Source of the DNA: CAYTNY01 sp964439215 | GTDB lineage: Bacteria; Oederibacteriota; PGYV01; CAYTNY01 | NCBI GenBank assembly: GCA_964439215.1 | Contig: CAYTNY010000026.1 | Location: 1-26,898 of the forward strand | DNA: 26,898 nucleotides | Reading direction: 5' to 3' | Shown here: in pieces, positions 16,430 to 23,112 of the stretch | How positions within the stretch are numbered: position 1 is the first letter of the stretch | Layout: each line of letters starts with the position of its first letter | Notes under the pieces: generated by a model | Told to the model about the DNA's origin: nothing | The model's database searches: none | What the model saw: the letters and a program-made list of their open reading frames with translations, nothing else | Position numbers and translations under genes: made by a program

Positions 16430-16740
16430 GTTCAAAGTTCAAAGTTCAAAGTTCAAAGTTCCACAAACCACATATTGGATGCTTGGATGCTCGGATGTTT
16501 GGATGCTTGGCTCTTCCCAAACCCCATATCGGAAGTTTGGAAGTTTGGATGCTTGGATGTTTGGATGTTTGGCTCTTCCCAAAACCCATATCGGAAGTTT
16601 GGAAGTTTGGATGCTTGGATGTTTAGCAAAACCATATTAAAGACTTGGTAAATTGATGGTTTATGTGTTTGGCTCTTCCCAAAACCCAAAACTCAAAGCT
16701 CAAAACTCAATGTTTTCACACCCCACACCCCACACCGCAT
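16430..16740. repeat. Tandem minisatellite-like tract
   Basis: Four copies of TTCAAAG (16431-16458) are followed by many TTGGATG(C/T) octamers. Inside is a larger unit starting GGCTCTTCCCAAA and ending in GGATGCTTGGATG, at 16509 and 16571 (62-bp period), with a partial third copy at 16671. Simple runs (CTCAAAG/CTCAAAA, CACCCCACACCCC) close the tract near 16738. The open frames crossing it read as low-complexity Leu/Asp/Ala/Trp/Met repeats and are not taken as genes. No terminator hairpin for the ankyrin operon was seen here. Confidence 0.85.
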
Positions 16741-16749
16741 AAAAACCGC

Positions 16750-16778
16750 TTTACATTAAACCTGTGAAATGGTATATT
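16750..16778 (+). promoter_or_regulatory. Sigma-70 promoter of rpsO
   Basis: TTTACA (16750-16755), 17 nt, TATATT (16773-16778). Transcription would start near 16785, giving a leader of about 125 nt before rpsO. Confidence 0.65.
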
Positions 16779-16800
16779 TTATTTGATTTTAAAAAAGACA

Positions 16801-16880
16801 ATTGCTGGATTTTGCCGAGTAGCCGACGTATTATCCGGCAGGGTTATTCCATAAACCACAAGGCTGTTTGGGGAATAATT
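16801..16880 (+). promoter_or_regulatory. Structured rpsO leader, candidate S15 autoregulatory RNA
   Basis: Two hairpins can be drawn in the leader. The first is TGCCG (16813-16817) with CGGCA (16836-16840). The second is TTATTCC (16844-16850) with GGAATAA (16872-16878), continued by a U-G pair and AAAC (16853-16856) with GTTT (16866-16869). rpsO leaders in several bacterial groups fold to imitate the 16S rRNA site of S15 and repress translation. This sequence was not matched to a known class, so the regulatory role is inference from position and pairing. Confidence 0.45.
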
Positions 16881-16909
16881 CTATTATAAAAATCTGAAAG
16901 GAGAAAGTT

Positions 16910-17179
16910 ATGGCTTTAATGAAAGACAAAAAAACAGAGGTTATTGGAAAGTTTAAGGCTCACGAAAAGGATACAGGGTCGCCGGAGGTTCAGATTGCAA
17001 TACTTACCGAAAAGATCAATTATCTTACCGAACATCTGAAAAAGCATAAAAAAGATGTTCATTCAAGGCAGGGGCTTTTAAAAATGGTAAGCAAAAGAAG
17101 ACGTCTTCTGGATTACCTTAAAGGAAAGAACTTTGACAGGTACAAAGATGTCATCGGAAAATTAAATCTGCGTAAATAA
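16910..17179 (+). CDS. rpsO: 30S ribosomal protein S15
   Basis: An 89-aa protein, the normal length for S15. The family signatures are clear: DTGSPEVQIAILTEKINYLT, LKKHKKDVHSRQGLLKMVSK and RRRLLDYLKGKNFDRYKDVI. S15 binds the central domain of 16S rRNA early in 30S assembly. AAAGGAG precedes the ATG at good distance, and a promoter plus a folded leader lie upstream. pnp follows 18 nt downstream, the widely conserved rpsO-pnp arrangement, so both are probably on one transcript. Confidence 0.98.
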   Translation: MALMKDKKTEVIGKFKAHEKDTGSPEVQIAILTEKINYLTEHLKKHKKDVHSRQGLLKMVSKRRRLLDYLKGKNFDRYKDVIGKLNLRK

Positions 17180-17197
17180 GCGGAAAGAAGGTGAAAA

Positions 17198-19300
17198 ATG
17201 GAGGAGAAAAAAATTAAAGAAATAGAAGTGGCAGGAAAAAAGATTGTTATTGAAACGGGAGAATTGGCAAAACAGGCAAATGGATCCGTTGTTGTAAGAA
17301 GCGGAGATACGATGGTTCTTGTAACTGCCTGTGCCGCAAAGGAACCCAGAGAAGGAATTGATTTTTTCCCGCTGACTGTTGAATACAGAGAAAAGTTTTA
17401 TGCGGCAGGAAGAATACCGGGGGGCTTTTTTAAAAGAGAAGGGCGCCCGAGAGAAAAAGAAACCTTAACGGCAAGGCTGATTGACAGGCCTATACGTCCT
17501 CTTTTTCCAAAAGGATTTTATTACGAGGTTCAGATTATCGCTACTGTTATTTCAAGCGACAAGCAGACGGATGCGGACACACTTGCGCTTATAGGCGCTT
17601 CAACAGCGCTTGATATTTCTGATATTCCTTTTTCGGGCCCGGTGGCTGCCGTTCGCGTCGGAAGAATAGACGGCCAATATGTTATTAATCCAACGAATAC
17701 AGAGCGTGTTGATTCGGATGTAAATGTCATAATCGCCGGCACAAAAGACGCTGTTACCATGATAGAAGGCGAAACGGACCTGATAACGGAAGAAGAAATG
17801 CTTGAAGTTATAGAAACCGGGCATAATGCCATAATAGCAATCACGGCAGAGCTTGAGGATTTCAAAAAGGAAGCGGGCAAAGAAAAGAAAGAACCTGAAC
17901 TGAGAATTATAACTCCTGAATTTGAGGAAAAAATCGTCTCGTTTTCAAAACCCAAAATGCTTGAGGCGATGAAGATAGAGGATAAAATAGGGCGCGGCGA
18001 TGCTCTTTTGGAGGCAAGAAAAGAAACGCTTAAACAAATGGAAGAAGAGCTTGGCGATGAATTTGCGGCTCAGAAAACGGATATAAAAAAGATTCTTGAA
18101 GAAACCGAAGCATCCATTATCAGGAACTCCATTGCCAGGGATAAAATAAGGTCCGACGGCAGAAAGTTTGATGAAATAAGAGATATAAAATGCGCGGTAG
18201 AAGTGATTCCCAGGACCCACGGTTCCGGTCTTTTTACAAGAGGACAGACACAGGCTCTTGTGGTGGCCACGCTGGGCGCGGATGATTCTGCTTTGCGGAT
18301 GGATGATCTGGAAGGCGACAGAATTAAAAAGTTTTATCTGCAGTATAATTTCCCGCCGTTTTCTGTCGGTGAAACCGGAAGAATGGGAACAGGAAGAAGA
18401 GAGATCGGGCACGGAAATCTCGCGGAGAGAGCGATAAAGGCTGTTATGCCCGACATTGATGATTTCCCTTATACTGTTCAGGTTGTATCCGATATTCTTG
18501 AATCAAACGGATCGTCTTCTATGGCATCGGTCTGCGGAGCGTCGCTTGCTCTTATGGATGCGGGTGTGCCTTTGAAGAAGCCTGTTGCCGGAATTGCAAT
18601 GGGGCTCATTAAAGAAGGCGATGACTTTATTATTCTGACGGATATCCAGGGCGCGGAGGATCATTTCGGAGATATGGATTTCAAGGTAGCCGGAACAGAG
18701 GACGGGATATCCGCGATACAGATGGATATAAAGATAGACGGAGTATCAAAAGAGATAATGGCAAAAGCACTGGCTGAGGCAAAAAAGGCCAGGCTTTTTA
18801 TTCTTCATGAAAAGATGAATAAGGTCATATCGGCGCCGAAAGAAGAAATGTCGGTATATGCGCCCAAAATGGTCGTTCTTCAGATCAACAAAGAAAAGAT
18901 CAAGGATCTTATCGGGCCGGGCGGAAAGAATATCAAAAGGCTTGTTGAGGAAACAGGAGCAAAGATTGATATTGACCAGGACGGCGGAGTTAATATTTTT
19001 GCCGAAGATAAAGATGTTCTTGAGACGACGATACAAAAGATAAAAGAATTAACAGCGGAAGCGGAAGAGGGGAAAATGTATACGGGCGTCGTAAAAACAA
19101 TAAAAGATTTCGGAGCGTTTGTTGAAATAATGCCCGGAACAGACGGACTTGTGCATGTTTCGCAGATTGCAAAAGAAAGAGTGAACAATGTTGAGGATTA
19201 CCTGAAAGAGGGCCAGGTGGTAAATGTTGTTGTTAAGGAAGTTGACAGAAAAACGGGAAAAATTTCCCTTACCATGAAGGATGTTGACCAGGGAGAATAG
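17198..19300 (+). CDS. pnp: Polyribonucleotide nucleotidyltransferase (PNPase)
   Basis: A 700-aa protein of standard PNPase length: phosphorolytic 3'-5' exoribonuclease of mRNA turnover. Order: first RNase PH core (VVVRSGDTMVLVTACAAKEP; FFKREGRPREKETLTARLID), helical linker, second RNase PH core (GSGLFTRGQTQALVVATLGA; SDILESNGSSSMASVCGASL, bearing the active-site region), KH domain (IKDLIGPGGKNIKRLVEETG) and C-terminal S1 domain (YTGVVKTIKDFGAFVEIMPG, then DGLVHVSQIAKERV). The start ATG follows GAAGGTG. It is co-transcribed with rpsO. The stop (TAG, 19298-19300) is only 3 nt from the GTG of the next gene, and an intrinsic terminator lies inside that next gene. Confidence 0.98.
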   Translation: MEEKKIKEIEVAGKKIVIETGELAKQANGSVVVRSGDTMVLVTACAAKEPREGIDFFPLTVEYREKFYAAGRIPGGFFKREGRPREKETLTARLIDRPIRPLFPKGFYYEVQIIATVISSDKQTDADTLALIGASTALDISDIPFSGPVAAVRVGRIDGQYVINPTNTERVDSDVNVIIAGTKDAVTMIEGETDLITEEEMLEVIETGHNAIIAITAELEDFKKEAGKEKKEPELRIITPEFEEKIVSFSKPKMLEAMKIEDKIGRGDALLEARKETLKQMEEELGDEFAAQKTDIKKILEETEASIIRNSIARDKIRSDGRKFDEIRDIKCAVEVIPRTHGSGLFTRGQTQALVVATLGADDSALRMDDLEGDRIKKFYLQYNFPPFSVGETGRMGTGRREIGHGNLAERAIKAVMPDIDDFPYTVQVVSDILESNGSSSMASVCGASLALMDAGVPLKKPVAGIAMGLIKEGDDFIILTDIQGAEDHFGDMDFKVAGTEDGISAIQMDIKIDGVSKEIMAKALAEAKKARLFILHEKMNKVISAPKEEMSVYAPKMVVLQINKEKIKDLIGPGGKNIKRLVEETGAKIDIDQDGGVNIFAEDKDVLETTIQKIKELTAEAEEGKMYTGVVKTIKDFGAFVEIMPGTDGLVHVSQIAKERVNNVEDYLKEGQVVNVVVKEVDRKTGKISLTMKDVDQGE

Positions 19301-19303
19301 TGC

Positions 19304-20371
19304 GTGAAGCACTATCATATAAATAAAAAAGACTCACTGCCTGAAGGCAGCGGGTCTTTTTTATTTCCGGGTGAAATTGCAGCGGGGGAAAATACCGCGG
19401 AAAACATAATGTCTTCGGAACAGATGATGAAAAAAAAAGTTTTCTTTATTGCGGACAGGTTCGTAACCCGGGAGTATGGAGCCTATATATGCGGCGGAAG
19501 CGGGGCGCGGTATATAGAGTTTTCCGGAAGTATTGATCCGGGAGAATTCAACAGGCTCAAAAATGCCGCAAAGGACGGAAATGTAATTATTTCCGCCGGA
19601 GGCGGGAAATGCATTGATATATGCAAACTTATAAAAAGAGACATTCCGGAAATAATGCATATTGCGGTACCCACGTCCGCGGCAGCCTGCTCCGCCTGCA
19701 GCGCGGTATCTGTCATGTACGACAGGAACGGCGTTTATATGAAAACCCTTGACGCCCCCCTGCCCGACAAAACAGTTATTGACCATGTTTTTTTTGACAA
19801 GCTTCCGAAGGCATTTTTTTCCGCGGGAGCGGTTGATACTATAGCAAAATATTACGAGACCAGGGCGTATAAAAAGTTCTTCCCCGGCCGGGCGGATCCC
19901 TGTGCGGAAGGCGCTTTCAGCGCGGCGGAAAAAGCCAAAGAAATGCTGGAAAACATTTTTCTGAAAGAGGGAGGCATAAAAACCGCGGAAAAAAGGCAGC
20001 TTGCTGAAATAAATATAGTTTTGTCCGGGATTATATCGGCAATGAGCAGGTTTTATCCGACGTCTTTTATTGCGCATCATCTGGCTCATTCTTTTTCTGC
20101 CGCCGCAAACACGAAAGGCTTTCTTCACGGAGAACTCGTGGGCGCGGCGCTTTTGATCCAGGAAAAATACACAGGGGATGAGGCGGCGCATAATGAAATA
20201 GAAAGACTGCTTGCGGCGGCGGATATGCCTGTATCGCTCAGAAAACTGGGTATACGCGAAGAGGATATGGATGCCGTGTTTGAAAAATTCGGGCGTTTGT
20301 GCAGAACAGAAAAATTGGGTGTTTCTATAGAAAAAAATTTAATGTATAATGTTTTTATAAGCAAATACTGA
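19304..20371 (+). CDS. GldA-like iron/zinc alcohol dehydrogenase family protein
   Basis: A 355-aa NAD(P)-dependent dehydrogenase of the glycerol dehydrogenase / Fe-ADH superfamily. The cofactor loop is GGGKCID (residues 99-105), followed by PTSAAACSACSAVSVMYD. The probable metal ligands are Asp178 (GAVDTIAKYYE), His262 (HHLAHSF) and His275 (FLHGELVG). Substrate is uncertain: glycerol, another polyol or a phosphorylated relative. The start is GTG at 19304 with GGGAG 8 nt upstream, and the family's first strand (residues 19-28, FLFPGEIAAG) requires a start this far upstream; no ATG, GTG or TTG lies between. The odd point is that codons 8-20 coincide with a strong terminator hairpin, so expression from the rpsO-pnp transcript may depend on ribosomes opening it. 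If the first strand is dispensable, ATG 19409 is an alternative start. Confidence 0.78.
   Translation: MKHYHINKKDSLPEGSGSFLFPGEIAAGENTAENIMSSEQMMKKKVFFIADRFVTREYGAYICGGSGARYIEFSGSIDPGEFNRLKNAAKDGNVIISAGGGKCIDICKLIKRDIPEIMHIAVPTSAAACSACSAVSVMYDRNGVYMKTLDAPLPDKTVIDHVFFDKLPKAFFSAGAVDTIAKYYETRAYKKFFPGRADPCAEGAFSAAEKAKEMLENIFLKEGGIKTAEKRQLAEINIVLSGIISAMSRFYPTSFIAHHLAHSFSAAANTKGFLHGELVGAALLIQEKYTGDEAAHNEIERLLAAADMPVSLRKLGIREEDMDAVFEKFGRLCRTEKLGVSIEKNLMYNVFISKY
19325..19362 (+). terminator. Rho-independent terminator after pnp, inside the next coding region
   Basis: Stem GACTC-a-CTGCC / GGCAG-c-GGGTC (19331-19356) with a TGAA tetraloop, one A/C mismatch and one T-G pair, flanked by A6 and T6 (T-run 19357-19362). 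The A-tract makes it potentially bidirectional. It is the strongest intrinsic terminator seen in the window. It ends the rpsO-pnp transcript or attenuates transcription into the dehydrogenase gene. Confidence 0.85.
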
Positions 20372-20384
20372 CCGGGAGCTGAAA

Positions 20385-20846
20385 ATGAAAGAGAAGGAAA
20401 ATGACAGGAATAAGGATGATACAAAGGAAGCAGAAAAGGAGCTTAATCCCGAAAAAGCCCTGGAAGAAATAAAAAAAAGCCCTGAAAGCCATCTGGACAT
20501 TCCAAAAACACTTTTGAAAAAAGAAGAGTGGGGGCTTTTAACTGTTATGAATCTTTCACTGGCGCTTTTGTTTCCTGCTTATTTTGTGAATATCCTTCTT
20601 ATTTCGTTTTTTTCGGAACTCGGGCATTTCTGGACAACCCATCTGAATGAAAAGGGCAGAGCGCGGGTGGTTGAGTTTGAAAAAGAATTCAGAGAAGGTT
20701 ATGAAAAAGAAAAGGAAAAGCAGTGGGAGCAGGCTGTGGAAATATATGAAAAAATAATACCGAAATATCAGGATATACCCAAAATTGCGTCCATTGCTTC
20801 GGGGCGGGCGGCTGATATAAAATCAAAATACTTAAAGAGTAAATGA
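20385..20846 (+). CDS. Single-TM protein with cytoplasmic TPR-like tail, unknown
   Basis: A 153-aa protein not recognised. Residues 1-46 are highly charged (KENDRNKDDTKEAEKELNPE). One hydrophobic stretch at about 50-76 (LLTVMNLSLALLFPAYFVNI) could span the membrane once or as a hairpin. The tail (about 100-150) contains one TPR-like helical pair, KQWEQAVEIYEKIIPKYQDI followed by ASIASGRAADIKSKYL. The ATG follows CGGGAGCTG, 13 nt after the dehydrogenase stop. Its own stop overlaps the next gene (ATGA), so it is translationally coupled to the sigma-54 activator. TPR-like elements in both proteins suggest contact: it may be a membrane partner that holds or signals to the activator. That role is inference. 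Confidence 0.8.
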   Translation: MKEKENDRNKDDTKEAEKELNPEKALEEIKKSPESHLDIPKTLLKKEEWGLLTVMNLSLALLFPAYFVNILLISFFSELGHFWTTHLNEKGRARVVEFEKEFREGYEKEKEKQWEQAVEIYEKIIPKYQDIPKIASIASGRAADIKSKYLKSK

Positions 20847-22681
20847 GTATGTATTGTCAAAAATGCGGGAATCAGCTGGAAAAAAAAGATGAATACTGCG
20901 CTAAGTGCGGGAACAGAGTTGAAACGCCGGAAACGATAATAAAAAAAATAAAAGAGGATTTTGATTCTCTGGATTATGAAAGCGCCCTTAAAAAAACCGC
21001 GCTTCTGGAAAAAAATGAAAATTACGCGAAATATATGTTTCTGATAAAAGGGGATATTAATTTTATTCTTGGGGATTATGAAGAGGCGGTCCGGCAGTAT
21101 TCTGCCGCGGAGCGCGAGAACTGGGGATGGGACATTTTTCTCACAATGGCTGTCATAAGTATTAATGCCGGAGATGAAAACAAGGCCCTTGAATATTTAA
21201 GCGGAATAGACGAAAAAACAGTGGCCCCTGAAATGAGTTTTATATATTCCGGAAAATTTTCCGATAAAGAAAGCGCGCTTGCTGAAATTTTTCTTTACGA
21301 AGGGATACTGCGGAAGAGCCGCGGTGATTATACGAAGGCTGTGGAGGTTTTTGAAAAAGCGGCAAAACTTAAGCCCGGCAATGATTTTGTGCTCGCAAAC
21401 CTGGGAGATGTTTATTTTAAAAATGATAATTATGACGAGGCGATAAAAGTATATACCGAAGCAGTGAAAAGCAGCCCGGACAGTTTTAAAAAATCTCATA
21501 TGTACAATGATCTTGGGCTCGCGTATTTCCGGAAAGGTATTATAAAAGCAGCCGTTGAAAATTTTAAAAACAGCATCATAATAAATCCGGAAAACGAAAA
21601 CGCCATTCATAATCTAGGCATAATATATGTAAAAAGCGGAATGCGGGAAGAAGTTAAAAACGATTATAAGGAATTTTTGAAATATGACAGCGGTGTTGAT
21701 ATTGTTTATAATCTTTCGCGGTTTATGGCGGATTTTGCGGGGCGGTCCGCTGCCGCGGGCACGGAGCTGGATATTATGGGGAACAGTCCGGCAATGAAAA
21801 AAGTCAAGGAGATGATAGTAAAGGCCGCAAAAGTGGATACAACGGTTTTTATAGAAGGCGGAAACGGAACAGGAAAGGAGCTTGCGGCGCGTTCCATACA
21901 CTCTCTCTCAGGAAGGGCCGGCAATCCTTTTGTTGTGGTAAACTGCGGCGCTCTGTCTGAAACGCTTCTTGAGACAGAATTGTTCGGTCATGTAAAAGGA
22001 GCGTTTACAGGCGCGGTTAAAGAGAAAAAAGGAAGATTTGAAACCGCTGACGGAGGGGTTGTTTTTCTGGATGAAATAGGCGATATAACTCCGGCGATGC
22101 AGGTTAAGCTGCTGAGATTTGTTCAGGAAAAGGAGTTTGAACAGGTGGGCAGCAATGAAACAATAAAAGTGGATGTACGCATAATAACCGCGACAAACAG
22201 AGATATCAGAAAACTTGTATCAGAGGGATTATTCAGGGAAGATCTTTTTTACAGGCTTTATGTGCTTCCGATCCGAATGCCGCCTTTGCGTGAAAGAGGC
22301 GGAGATATTATACTGCTGGCAAAATATTTTTTAAGTATTTTTTCAGAGAAATACAATAAAGAATTTAAAGGTTTTTCCGCTGAGGCTGAAAGGATTATTA
22401 ATAACTATTCCTGGCCGGGAAATGTAAGGCAGCTTGAAAATGTGATGGAAAGAATTGCGGCAATGTTTGACGGCAGTATTGTAATGCCGGAACATATTCC
22501 TGAAGAGATCTTTGACCGGGCGGAAACAGACAATAAAGAGAACGGGAAATTTGAAGCAGAAAAAAAGAAAATAAATGAAGCGTTAAAAAGCGTTAATTAT
22601 TCAAAAACAAAAGCAGCCGGTGTCCTTAATATCAGCCGGGTTGCGTTGTGGAAAAAAATGAAGAAACTGGGAATGTGTTAA
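20843..22681 (+). CDS. Sigma-54-dependent activator with zinc-ribbon and TPR sensor region
   Basis: A 612-aa enhancer-binding protein without receiver, GAF or PAS domain. Order: zinc ribbon with Cys5, Cys8, Cys19, Cys22 (YCQKCGNQLEKKDEYCAKCG); TPR array at about 35-300 (DYTKAVEVFEKAAKLKPGND; NYDEAIKVYTEAVKSSPDSF; KAAVENFKNSIIINPENENA); AAA+ ATPase from about 308 to 540 with Walker A GGNGTGKE (339-346), the sigma-54-contacting GAFTGA loop (386-391) and Walker B VVFLDEIGD (Asp410/Glu411); Fis-type HTH at about 575-612 (NYSKTKAAGVLNISRVALWK). It should open sigma-54 promoters by ATP hydrolysis, with the TPR/zinc part probably regulating it through protein contacts. A matching promoter lies 150 nt downstream. 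ATG 20849 is an alternative start with a better-spaced SD (AAAGAG). Confidence 0.95.
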   Translation: MSMYCQKCGNQLEKKDEYCAKCGNRVETPETIIKKIKEDFDSLDYESALKKTALLEKNENYAKYMFLIKGDINFILGDYEEAVRQYSAAERENWGWDIFLTMAVISINAGDENKALEYLSGIDEKTVAPEMSFIYSGKFSDKESALAEIFLYEGILRKSRGDYTKAVEVFEKAAKLKPGNDFVLANLGDVYFKNDNYDEAIKVYTEAVKSSPDSFKKSHMYNDLGLAYFRKGIIKAAVENFKNSIIINPENENAIHNLGIIYVKSGMREEVKNDYKEFLKYDSGVDIVYNLSRFMADFAGRSAAAGTELDIMGNSPAMKKVKEMIVKAAKVDTTVFIEGGNGTGKELAARSIHSLSGRAGNPFVVVNCGALSETLLETELFGHVKGAFTGAVKEKKGRFETADGGVVFLDEIGDITPAMQVKLLRFVQEKEFEQVGSNETIKVDVRIITATNRDIRKLVSEGLFREDLFYRLYVLPIRMPPLRERGGDIILLAKYFLSIFSEKYNKEFKGFSAEAERIINNYSWPGNVRQLENVMERIAAMFDGSIVMPEHIPEEIFDRAETDNKENGKFEAEKKKINEALKSVNYSKTKAAGVLNISRVALWKKMKKLGMC

Positions 22682-22687
22682 TCTTGA

Positions 22688-22729
22688 GGTTAACAATGTT
22701 AACGAAATGATAACCACGACAAGGTTAAC
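22688..22729 (+). promoter_or_regulatory. GTTAAC repeats, candidate upstream activator sites
   Basis: GTTAAC occurs three times (22689-22694, 22698-22703, 22724-22729), and a related GATAACC lies at 22709-22715, all within 41 bp. They lie about 100-140 bp before the -24/-12 promoter at 22830, the usual distance for sigma-54 activator sites, directly after the activator's own gene. The last repeats also belong to a possible terminator stem, so the two readings compete. Confidence 0.45.
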
Positions 22730-22736
22730 GTTTTTT
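22711..22736 (+). terminator. Possible weak terminator after the sigma-54 activator gene
   Basis: TAACC (22711-22715), 7-nt loop, GGTTA (22723-22727), then ACG and six T (22731-22736). The stem is short (5 bp, AT-rich), so efficiency would be low. It overlaps the GTTAAC repeats. Confidence 0.4.
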
Positions 22737-22829
22737 ATATAGAAGTAAAAAAATGTTAAATTTAAAATAATACCTTTAAAATAAAGGGAATAATAGGGAA
22801 TAAATTTATTTTTATCTAAACCATAATAT

Positions 22830-22845
22830 TGGCATAATACTTGCA
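22830..22845 (+). promoter_or_regulatory. Sigma-54 (-24/-12) promoter
   Basis: TGGCATAATACTTGCA fits the consensus TGGCAC-N5-TTGCA with correct spacing: GG at 22831-22832, GC at 22843-22844. The start point would be about 22855-22856, leaving a ~19-nt leader that carries GGAGG before the ATG at 22874. No good sigma-70 elements overlap it. Confidence 0.8.
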
Positions 22846-22873
22846 GATATAAATGTAAATGGAGGCAGGTATT

Positions 22874-23059
22874 ATGACTTATGAATGTGTTGTGAAAAAA
22901 GGACATACAGGAGCCGGAAAACATTTTGAAGAAAAAATATATATTAATGCGGCCAATTTTCTGGATGCCATGAATATAGCCAAACGCAAAGGTTCGGTGA
23001 AAAAAGGCAGATCCTGTAATTCGGGACAGGCGGTTTTAAGCATTAAACTTGTTAATTAA
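22874..23059 (+). CDS. Sigma-54-driven 61-aa basic protein, unknown function
   Basis: A 61-residue Lys-rich soluble protein not assigned to a family here. It opens MTYECVVKKGHTGAGKHFEE, then IYINAANFLDAMNIAKRKGS, then VKKGRSCNSGQAVLSIKLV. The pattern suggests a compact alpha/beta fold: strand, Gly/Lys loop, strand, helix, Lys-rich loop, strand. The two Cys (residues 5 and 48) do not form a zinc motif. The ATG at 22874 has GGAGG 8 nt upstream; an upstream in-frame ATG at 22859 precedes the SD and is rejected. The gene stands alone behind a sigma-54 promoter, next to a sigma-54 activator, and converges with the GH gene. It is likely the activator's target. Whether it is a regulator, RNA binder or structural protein cannot be said. 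Confidence 0.8.
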   Translation: MTYECVVKKGHTGAGKHFEEKIYINAANFLDAMNIAKRKGSVKKGRSCNSGQAVLSIKLVN

Positions 23060-23112
23060 ATTGGTTTTCAGTTAAATTATTATTTTAGATTTCTAACCGG
23101 GTTTATTCTATA

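Noticed and set aside
16430..16680. Possible CRISPR array
   Set aside because: Repeats are short and adjacent, without unique spacers of regular length, and there are no cas genes.
16427..16689. Short open frames over the repeat tract
   Set aside because: They only translate tandem repeats (Leu-Asp-Ala-Trp-Met type), occur on both strands and have no RBS.
22859..22873. Upstream ATG as the start of the 61-aa protein
   Set aside because: It lies only a few bases after the predicted sigma-54 start point and before the GGAGG that serves the ATG at 22874.
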